A stretch of DNA of 6,017 nt, from NCBI GenBank assembly GCA_017615135.1, contig JAGAAU010000122.1:1-6017 (forward strand), read 5' to 3'. Made by a program: the position numbers and the translations under genes. This DNA comes from Bacteroidales bacterium. Lineage in GTDB: Bacteria > Bacteroidota > Bacteroidia > Bacteroidales > UBA932. The notes below the pieces were generated by a model. That model did no database searches. It had not been told where the DNA came from and saw only the letters and a program-made list of their open reading frames with translations. Shown in pieces: positions 1 to 6,017 of the stretch (positions within the stretch are counted from its first letter, which is position 1; the number at the start of each line of letters is the position of its first letter).

Positions 1-316
1 GTTCTATATCATTCCGCTGCACCGCTATTGTGTCATAGAAGTCAAGATAACCGAATTCGATTTTCCAGACCTTGGTCAATTGGCTGGTTATGTCGCAATG
101 GTGGACGACCTGATGAATACAGAGACAGAAAAGCCTGCGATTGGCCTGCTTATCTGTAAAGAGAAGAACGCCGTTCTAGCCCGATATGCTTTGTCAACGA
201 TTAACCGCCCTATAGGTATTTCTGAATATGAACTGGCCGGTCAGCCGCTGCCCGATGAATTGAGAAATGCTTTACCCAGTCCTGAAGAAATAGAAAAAGG
301 GTTGTCACGGATATGA
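1..316 (+). CDS. YhcG/DUF1016-family PDDEXK nuclease, C-terminal end (5' partial)
   Basis: The reading frame is open from base 2 to the TGA at 314-316 and gives 104 residues; the start lies outside the window. The TTG at 80 is internal, because homology continues upstream of it. The sequence matches the end of the YhcG (DUF1016) family: a VIEVK strand (E at 38-40, K at 44-46), which is the E-x-K half of a PDDEXK nuclease core, then a KPAIGLLICKEKN segment, then RPIGISEYEL and a closing LPDELRNALPSPEEIE. In this family the metal-binding Asp lies just before the visible part, so I cannot check whether the active site is complete. Members are presumed DNA nucleases, often found near restriction-modification and toxin-antitoxin genes; the exact role is poorly known. 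The hicAB remnant next door fits an accessory or defence-type setting. The family call is firm; activity is inferred. Confidence 0.85.
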   Translation, partial: FYIIPLHRYCVIEVKITEFDFPDLGQLAGYVAMVDDLMNTETEKPAIGLLICKEKNAVLARYALSTINRPIGISEYELAGQPLPDELRNALPSPEEIEKGLSRI

Positions 317-372
317 AAAATACAATATTTATATAATAATTTTATAATTGATATTTTTATTATATATTTGCC
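317..372 (+). promoter_or_regulatory. AT-only spacer with inverted repeat and possible Bacteroidota -7 element before the hicA remnant
   Basis: Only 5 of 56 bases are G or C. The spacer holds a perfect 10-bp inverted repeat, TATATAATAA (330-339) and TTATTATATA (357-366), with a 17-base spacer. It also has TATATTTG at 363-370, which fits the Bacteroidota -7 consensus TAnnTTTG. The -33 element is weak: only TTTT at 340-343, at about the right distance. A start from this -7 box would fall just inside the hicA remnant and give hicB a leader of about 60 bases. HicB antitoxins often bind inverted repeats at their own promoters, so the repeat could be an operator. Such low-complexity sequence makes chance matches likely, so this is tentative. 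Confidence 0.35.
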
Positions 373-441
373 ATGAAATGGAGCGAATTAAGACGGTTGG
401 CCGAAGAACGGGATATATTAGACCATAGGGTTTTGAGATGA
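373..441 (+). pseudogene. hicA: Remnant of a HicA-type toxin gene (22 codons)
   Basis: An ATG at 373 opens a 22-codon frame ending in TGA at 439-441. Its first 13 residues, MKWSELRRLAEER, look like the start of Bacteroidales HicA mRNA-interferase toxins, which normally run about 60-80 residues. The rest of the toxin is absent, including the RHG...H segment with the catalytic histidine, and I found no trace of it in the other two forward frames before hicB. The last residues (DILDHRVLR) are not recognisable. The stop overlaps the hicB start as ATGA, the junction of a translationally coupled hicA-hicB pair, so an internal deletion that kept both ends is the simplest reading. It could instead be a short leader peptide coupled to hicB. 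No toxin activity is expected. Confidence 0.6.
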
Positions 442-842
442 AGACAACGGCTTTGATTGAGATGGGGAAAGATGGCAGTTATGGCATTTATACCCCCGAT
501 TTAAAAAATACGATTATCGGCAATGGAGACAGCGTTGCCGAAGCGAAAGCCGACTTTGAAGAAGGCGTTCGGGAAATGAAGGCCTCCTATCTTGAGCGAG
601 GCCTGCCTTTACCAAAGGAATTGGTGGATTTGGAATTCGTTTTCAAATACGATATTCCTTCTTTCTTCAACTATTACCCGATGTTAAACGCAAGCGGATT
701 TGCCCGTTTTATCGGAATGAATCCTACCCTTATACTACAATACAAGTTGGGGCGTGCCTACATATCTGAGAAGCAGATGAAAAGAATCGAAAACGGAATT
801 CACAGACTGGGCAGCATGCTGACCGACGTAAAGTTTACATAA
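438..842 (+). CDS. hicB: HicB-family type II antitoxin (orphan)
   Basis: The protein has 134 residues, a normal length for the Bacteroidales HicB-like antitoxins. Residues 1-60 form the partial RNase H-like HicB fold (MKTTALIEMGKDGSYGIYTPDL, then a GDSVAEAKADFEEGV helix); this domain usually blocks the HicA active site. Residues about 72-134 (YDIPSFFNYYPMLNASGFARFIGMN ... ISEKQMKRIENGIHRLG) look like the helix-turn-helix DNA-binding tail found in this subfamily, which represses the operon. The ATG at 438 is chosen because homology starts there and because it overlaps the stop of the hicA remnant by four bases. No Shine-Dalgarno is visible. The cognate toxin is gutted, so this protein may now be a solitary repressor, may neutralise a HicA encoded elsewhere, or may be decaying. 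Its frame is intact. Confidence 0.85.
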   Translation: MKTTALIEMGKDGSYGIYTPDLKNTIIGNGDSVAEAKADFEEGVREMKASYLERGLPLPKELVDLEFVFKYDIPSFFNYYPMLNASGFARFIGMNPTLILQYKLGRAYISEKQMKRIENGIHRLGSMLTDVKFT

Positions 843-880
843 CCCGGAGTTTTCCCACCGGATAAATGCGGTGGCCGTCG

Positions 881-925
881 AAAAACATTATGACTCCGCG
901 CCAGTCTTAACTGGGGCGGAGTCAT
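881..925 (-). terminator. Rho-independent terminator of the pgk operon
   Basis: ATGACTCCGCGCCAG (890-904) pairs with CTGGGGCGGAGTCAT (911-925) in a 15-bp stem with one G-G mismatch and a six-base loop (TCTTAA). Read on the minus strand, the stem is followed within a few bases by TTTTT (complement of 881-885), as in an intrinsic terminator. It lies 37 bases beyond the pgk stop. On the plus strand the stem is followed only by TCGGAATTTC, so it would end hicB transcription weakly, though the convergent layout suggests it may serve both sides. Confidence 0.8.
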
Positions 926-961
926 TCGGAATTTCAGAGTGAAAAGTATAGATAAATCAGG

Positions 962-2215
962 CTATTCCTGCACTGCGGCGATGCCGGGGAGGAGTTTGCC
1001 TTCGAGGGCCTCGAGCATTGCGCCACCGCCGGTGGAAACGTAGCTCACCTTCTTTGCAAAGCCCATACGGGTAACGGCCGCAACGGAATCGCCGCCGCCA
1101 ACGAGGGTGTATGCTCCGTTCTCGGTAGCCTTTGCAAGCAGCTCCGCAATCTTGAGGGTTCCCTTTGCAAAGTTAGGCATCTCGAACACGCCTACGGGGC
1201 CGTTCCAGAGCAGAGTCTTGGAACCAAGGATAACATCCTCCCATGCAGCGAGCGACTTGGGGCCGGCATCCACGCCTTCCCATCCGTCGGGAATCTCTCC
1301 GGAAGGAACTACCTGGGTATTGGCGTCATTGCTGAAAGCATCCGCCACCACTGTATCCTGAGACACGAAAATCTTCACGCCCTTCTCCTTGGCCTTGGCA
1401 AGGATTTCCAGAGCCTGAGGCATAAGGTCGTCTTCATGGAGGGAATTACCGATCTTGCCACCCTGGGCCTTTACGAAGGTATAGCCCATGCCGCCGCCGA
1501 TTATGAGGTTATCTACCTTCTCCAGCATATTCTCGAGAACAGCCAGCTTGGAAGACACCTTTGAACCTCCGATAATGGCGGTGAAGGGATGCTGCGCATT
1601 CTTCAGCACATTGTCGATAGCCTTGATCTCACCTTCCATCAGGTAGCCGAACATCTTGTCGTTCGGGAAATACTTGGCAATAAGGGCGGTGGAGCCGTGG
1701 GCACGGTGGGCCGTACCGAAGGCGTCGTTGATATAGCAGTCTGCGTAGGACGCCAGCTTGGCTACGAAGGCCTTCTGGCTTTCCTTTACAACCGCCTTGG
1801 CGGCTTTCTTCTCTTCATCGGTCGCATCTTCCGCGAGTCCGCGGGGCTTGCCTTCCTCTTCCGCGTAGTAACGCAGGTTCTCGAGCAGCAGAGCCTGGCC
1901 GGGCTTGAGGGCCGCAACCTCGGCATCTGCCTTCTGGCAGTCCTCAGCAAAGGCGACGGGAACTCCCAGGCACTCGGATACATGGCCGACTATGTGCTTC
2001 AACGAGAACTTCGGATCCACCTTCTTAGGACGTCCGAGGTGCGACATGATTATAAGTGAGCCGCCACCTGCGAGCACCTTCTTGAGGGTGGGCATTGCCG
2101 CACGGATGCGGGTGTCGTCGGTAATGTTGAAGTTTTCGTCTAGGGGAACGTTGAAATCTACGCGGACGATGGCCTTCTTGCCTTTGAAATCGTAAGAATC
2201 GATGTGCTGTTGCAT
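962..2215 (-). CDS. pgk: Phosphoglycerate kinase
   Basis: This cytosolic glycolytic enzyme moves the acyl phosphate of 1,3-bisphosphoglycerate to ADP, making ATP and 3-phosphoglycerate; it is reversible in gluconeogenesis. Its 417 residues form a complete two-domain kinase. N-terminal substrate-binding motifs are [11 protein letters not shown] (17-27, R18, D20, N22), R36, SHLGRP (58-63), LENLRYY (111-117) and [11 protein letters not shown] (163-173). C-terminal nucleotide-binding motifs are GGSKVSSKL (216-224), WNGPVGVFE (337-345), GGGDS (373-377) and TGGGAMLE (395-402). A charged, lysine- and glutamate-rich insertion at about 118-148 lengthens it beyond the common 390-400 residues and is typical of Bacteroidota. 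The ATG at 2215 gives the expected N-terminus and follows an A-rich leader without Shine-Dalgarno. It lies 19 bases after groEL and is the last gene before the terminator, so it is probably co-transcribed with the chaperonin genes. No key residue is missing. Confidence 0.98.
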   Translation of the reverse strand: MQQHIDSYDFKGKKAIVRVDFNVPLDENFNITDDTRIRAAMPTLKKVLAGGGSLIIMSHLGRPKKVDPKFSLKHIVGHVSECLGVPVAFAEDCQKADAEVAALKPGQALLLENLRYYAEEEGKPRGLAEDATDEEKKAAKAVVKESQKAFVAKLASYADCYINDAFGTAHRAHGSTALIAKYFPNDKMFGYLMEGEIKAIDNVLKNAQHPFTAIIGGSKVSSKLAVLENMLEKVDNLIIGGGMGYTFVKAQGGKIGNSLHEDDLMPQALEILAKAKEKGVKIFVSQDTVVADAFSNDANTQVVPSGEIPDGWEGVDAGPKSLAAWEDVILGSKTLLWNGPVGVFEMPNFAKGTLKIAELLAKATENGAYTLVGGGDSVAAVTRMGFAKKVSYVSTGGGAMLEALEGKLLPGIAAVQE

Positions 2216-2234
2216 AGTATTTTAAAGTTTTATT

Positions 2235-3869
<1,635 letters not shown>

Positions 3870-4136
3870 TTACAGTATTGCCAAAATGTCCGACTGTTTA
3901 ACAATGAGGTATTTCTTCTCATCAACGGTAACCTCCGTTCCGGAGTATTTGCCATAGAGAACGACATCGCCCACCTTTACTTCCATAGGTTCATCCTTTT
4001 TTCCGGGCCCTGCCGCCAGGACAGTCCCCTGCTGGGGTTTCTCTTTTGCCGTGTCGGGAATGAAAATACCGGAAGCGGTCTTGGTCTCGGCCTCCTTGGG
4101 TTCAATCAAGACTCTGTCTGCCAATGGTTTGATCAT
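3870..4136 (-). CDS. groES: Co-chaperonin GroES (Hsp10)
   Basis: GroES forms the seven-membered lid that caps GroEL and triggers folding in the closed chamber. The 88 residues are slightly short of the common 90-97 but complete. It begins [13 protein letters not shown], carries the mobile loop at about 16-33 with the GroEL-contacting hydrophobic triplet I24-F25-I26, then [10 protein letters not shown] (37-46), [17 protein letters not shown] (53-69) and the closing [13 protein letters not shown]. The ATG at 4136 gives this standard N-terminus. It precedes groEL by 12 bases. The 94-base gap behind glyA contains a 13-bp hairpin, the only plausible place in this operon for a separate heat-shock start or processing site. 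Confidence 0.98.
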   Translation of the reverse strand: MIKPLADRVLIEPKEAETKTASGIFIPDTAKEKPQQGTVLAAGPGKKDEPMEVKVGDVVLYGKYSGTEVTVDEKKYLIVKQSDILAIL

Positions 4137-4163
4137 AATACTATCAATTTTTAGTTAATTCCA

Positions 4164-4197
4164 ATATGCGCCTCCGTTGAACAGCGGAGACGCATAT
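4164..4197 (-). promoter_or_regulatory. Hairpin between glyA and groES (groES leader or weak terminator)
   Basis: ATATGCGCCTCCG (4164-4176) and CGGAGACGCATAT (4185-4197) form a 13-bp stem with an eight-base loop. The single non-Watson-Crick position is G-U in minus-strand RNA but C-A in plus-strand RNA, so the structure favours the operon's direction of transcription. No U run follows; the next bases on the minus strand are TGGAATTAAC. It does not match CIRCE (TTAGCACTC-N9-GAGTGCTAA). The stem ends 27 bases before the groES ATG. It could be a weak terminator after glyA, an mRNA processing or stability element, or an operator. I see no clear TAnnTTTG promoter nearby. Confidence 0.5.
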
Positions 4198-4230
4198 CAA
4201 TAAAACAAGGTCTGTGCCACCGACAAATTG

Positions 4231-5538
4231 TCAAAAATTGTTCAGAGGCACGCCTGCGGTAAGCTGATGCACCTTTTTACGCACATCTGCAAGTACCTCT
4301 TCGTGCTTTTCGGGATTATCCGGCAGGTTCACCGATGCAGACTCCAGCACAGTGTCTATCAGGGCCGTGATATCCCTCATATCCTTCTCTACAAAGCCCC
4401 TGGAAGTGAGCGCGGGGGTTCCGAGCCGGATTCCGGAGGTCTGGAAAGGACTGCGGTCGTCGAAAGGCACCATATTCTTATTGACGGTGATATCCGCCAG
4501 CCCGAGCTGCTTTTCCGCCTCCTTGCCGGTCAGATTGGGGAACTTGCCGCGAAGGTCGATGAGCATCAGATGATTGTCCGTACCACCGGAAACCACAGTA
4601 TAGCCCCTGCCGATGAAGGCCTCGCACATCTCGGCCGCATTCTTTATAACCTGACCCTGATACTGCCTGAACTCCTCCTGGCCAGCCTCGAAAAACGCTA
4701 CCGCCTTTGCGGCGATTGTATTCTCCAGCGGACCGCCCTGGATGCCGGGGAAAACGCTGCTGTCCAGAACCTGGCTCATGCGGCGAATCTCACCTTTGGC
4801 ATTGGTGCGCCCCTGAGGGTCGTCGAAATCCTTGCCTATAAGTATAATTCCTCCGCGCGGGCCCCTGAGGGTTTTGTGCGTGGTGGAAGTGACTATATGG
4901 GCATATTTCACAGGGTTCTTGAGCAGACCGGCCGCAATGAGACCTGCGGTGTGGGCCATGTCTATCCAGAGCAGGGCTCCGACCTCATCGGCCAGGGCAC
5001 GCATGCGCTCGTAATCCCATTCACGGGAATATGCAGACGCACCGCCGATAATGAGCTTCGGCCTGCACTCACGCGCTATGCGCTCCATGGAATCATAGTC
5101 CACCAGACCTGTCTTCCGGTCCAGCCCGTAAGCCACTGCCTTGTAGAGCATACCCGACATGTTCACTGGAGAACCATGGGTAAGATGTCCGCCCTGGCTC
5201 AGGTCCAGCCCCATAAAGGTATCGCCCGGGCGCAGCACGGCCGTAATGACCGCCATATTCGCCTGAGCCCCTGAATGAGGCTGCACATTAGCCCACTCTG
5301 CATCGTACAGAGCCTTCAAACGGTCTATCGCGGCCTGTTCTATCTGGTCTATGATTTCACAACCGCCATAGTACCTCCGCCCGGGATAGCCTTCCGCATA
5401 CTTGTTGGTGCAGACGGAACCCAGGGCTTCCAGTACGGCCTGGGATACATAATTCTCGGAAGCAATGAGCTCAAGCCCGGAGGCCTGACGCTCAGCTTCC
5501 TTCCTAATAAGTTCAGTTACAAGCAGATCCTGCTTCAT
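4231..5538 (-). CDS. glyA: Serine hydroxymethyltransferase
   Basis: This cytosolic pyridoxal-phosphate enzyme interconverts serine and glycine with tetrahydrofolate and 5,10-methylene-tetrahydrofolate, the main source of one-carbon units for purine, thymidylate and methionine synthesis. It is complete at 435 residues against a usual 415-430. Motifs in order: [10 protein letters not shown] (23-32), [15 protein letters not shown] (45-59, with E49 and Y57), QPHSGAQAN (86-94), GGHLTHGS (116-123, with the ring-stacking H118), [10 protein letters not shown] (191-200, with cofactor-binding D193 and H196), [14 protein letters not shown] (217-230, with the Schiff-base lysine K222) and [15 protein letters not shown] (367-381, with carboxylate-binding R371). 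All key residues are present. The ATG at 5538 sits eight bases after the ppdK stop, so the two are co-transcribed; no Shine-Dalgarno is visible. The short C-terminal extension after about residue 400 is rich in charged residues. Confidence 0.98.
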   Translation of the reverse strand: MKQDLLVTELIRKEAERQASGLELIASENYVSQAVLEALGSVCTNKYAEGYPGRRYYGGCEIIDQIEQAAIDRLKALYDAEWANVQPHSGAQANMAVITAVLRPGDTFMGLDLSQGGHLTHGSPVNMSGMLYKAVAYGLDRKTGLVDYDSMERIARECRPKLIIGGASAYSREWDYERMRALADEVGALLWIDMAHTAGLIAAGLLKNPVKYAHIVTSTTHKTLRGPRGGIILIGKDFDDPQGRTNAKGEIRRMSQVLDSSVFPGIQGGPLENTIAAKAVAFFEAGQEEFRQYQGQVIKNAAEMCEAFIGRGYTVVSGGTDNHLMLIDLRGKFPNLTGKEAEKQLGLADITVNKNMVPFDDRSPFQTSGIRLGTPALTSRGFVEKDMRDITALIDTVLESASVNLPDNPEKHEEVLADVRKKVHQLTAGVPLNNF

Positions 5539-5546
5539 ATATCCGG

Positions 5547-6017
5547 TTAAGCTTGTTGCTTGATGCTTGCCTGTGCGGCTGCAAGACGTGCGATAGGTAC
5601 GCGGAACGGCGAGCAGCTCACGTAGTCAAGACCAACCCTGTTGAAGAAGTTGATGGAATCGGGATCTCCGCCGTGCTCTCCACAAATACCGCACTTGAGG
5701 TCCGGCCTCTTGGAACGGCCTGCCTGGATTCCATGCTCGACGAGCTTGCCCACGCCCTTGACGTCGATGGTCTGGAACGGGTCGCTGTCGAGAATCTTGT
5801 TGCCAAGATAGTCGCCCATGAAGGTACCTACGTCGTCGCGGGAGAAGCCGAAGGTCATCTGGGTAAGGTCGTTGGTACCGAAGGAGAAGAACTCCGCGGT
5901 GCGGGCCATACGGTCTGCGGTAAGAGCTGCACGGGGGATTTCGATCATAGTTCCGAAGTGGTAGTCTATGGTCTGGCCGTAGTACTGCTGCTCAACCTCT
6001 ACGCGAACCTTCTCGCA
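5547..6017 (-). CDS. ppdK: Pyruvate, phosphate dikinase, C-terminal end (5' partial)
   Basis: The frame runs through the right edge, giving the last 156 residues of a protein that is normally about 870-900 long. The Met at 5946-5948 is internal: [14 protein letters not shown] spans it, a conserved PPDK segment. The enzyme interconverts pyruvate, ATP and phosphate with phosphoenolpyruvate, AMP and pyrophosphate. The visible part is the PEP/pyruvate-binding TIM-barrel end: the metal-binding Glu of [25 protein letters not shown] with its metal and substrate contacts, [10 protein letters not shown] with the catalytic cysteine (codon 5682-5684), and the closing [24 protein letters not shown] synthase and PtsI share this fold, but [17 protein letters not shown] and CGEHGGDP point to PPDK. 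It ends in TAA at 5547-5549, eight bases before glyA. The phospho-histidine and ATP-grasp domains are out of view. Confidence 0.96.
   Translation of the reverse strand, partial: CEKVRVEVEQQYYGQTIDYHFGTMIEIPRAALTADRMARTAEFFSFGTNDLTQMTFGFSRDDVGTFMGDYLGNKILDSDPFQTIDVKGVGKLVEHGIQAGRSKRPDLKCGICGEHGGDPDSINFFNRVGLDYVSCSPFRVPIARLAAAQASIKQQA

Noticed and set aside
80..316. Stand-alone 78-residue gene starting at the TTG at 80
   Set aside because: The family match continues upstream in the same frame to the window edge, including the E-x-K motif at 38-46, so this is the end of a longer gene.
855..874. Six-base inverted repeat CCACCG/CGGTGG with an eight-base loop just after the hicB stop
   Set aside because: The stem is short and is not followed by T bases on either strand; the stronger stem at 890-925 explains termination better. 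It could at most add to it.
1589..2059. 156-codon open frame antisense to pgk
   Set aside because: It is a shadow of the intact pgk coding sequence with no start context or family resemblance.
4137..4230. Possible CIRCE/HrcA operator before groES
   Set aside because: The arms of the inverted repeat here do not match TTAGCACTC-N9-GAGTGCTAA in sequence or spacing.
4228..5274. 348-codon open frame on the plus strand, antisense to glyA
   Set aside because: It is a shadow of glyA, which is complete and has all its catalytic residues; the antisense translation resembles no family I know.
5547..5948. Stand-alone 133-residue gene starting at the ATG at 5948
   Set aside because: The conserved PPDK sequence runs through this Met into the upstream codons, so it is an internal residue of a gene cut by the window edge.

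Overview
The window looks like a chromosomal segment from a Bacteroidota bacterium, most likely of the order Bacteroidales. I base this on four things. The phosphoglycerate kinase carries the extra charged segment typical of Bacteroidota between its LENLRYY and NDAFGTAHR motifs. GroEL ends in a GGMM tail. Start codons lack Shine-Dalgarno sequences, and several (pgk, groEL, groES) follow A-rich leaders. The HicA/HicB-type sequences resemble the Bacteroidales subfamily. No 16S rRNA is present, so genus is not assigned.

The window has two parts. The first (1-842, plus strand) is an accessory segment with AT-richer DNA. It holds the C-terminal end of a YhcG/DUF1016-type PDDEXK nuclease, a 56-base gap almost without G or C, a 22-codon remnant that starts like a HicA toxin, and a full-length HicB-type antitoxin whose start overlaps the remnant's stop by four bases. 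The toxin body is missing, so this appears to be a decayed toxin-antitoxin locus with an orphan antitoxin.

The second part (962-6017, minus strand, read right to left) is a tight run of core genes: ppdK (3' end only), glyA, groES, groEL and pgk. The gaps between them are 8, 94, 12 and 19 bases. Only the glyA-groES gap is big enough for control elements, and it contains a 13-bp hairpin. The run ends in a strong hairpin at 890-925 followed, on the minus strand, by a T tract. This hairpin separates the core operon from the convergent accessory genes.

Functionally, the minus-strand genes join central carbon metabolism (pyruvate phosphate dikinase, phosphoglycerate kinase), serine/glycine and one-carbon metabolism (serine hydroxymethyltransferase) and protein folding (GroES/GroEL). 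All the proteins are intact where fully visible and keep their catalytic residues. I see no convincing new system. The points most worth following are the gutted hicA with a retained hicB, the AT-only inverted repeat in front of it, and the hairpin ahead of groES within an unusual gene order.
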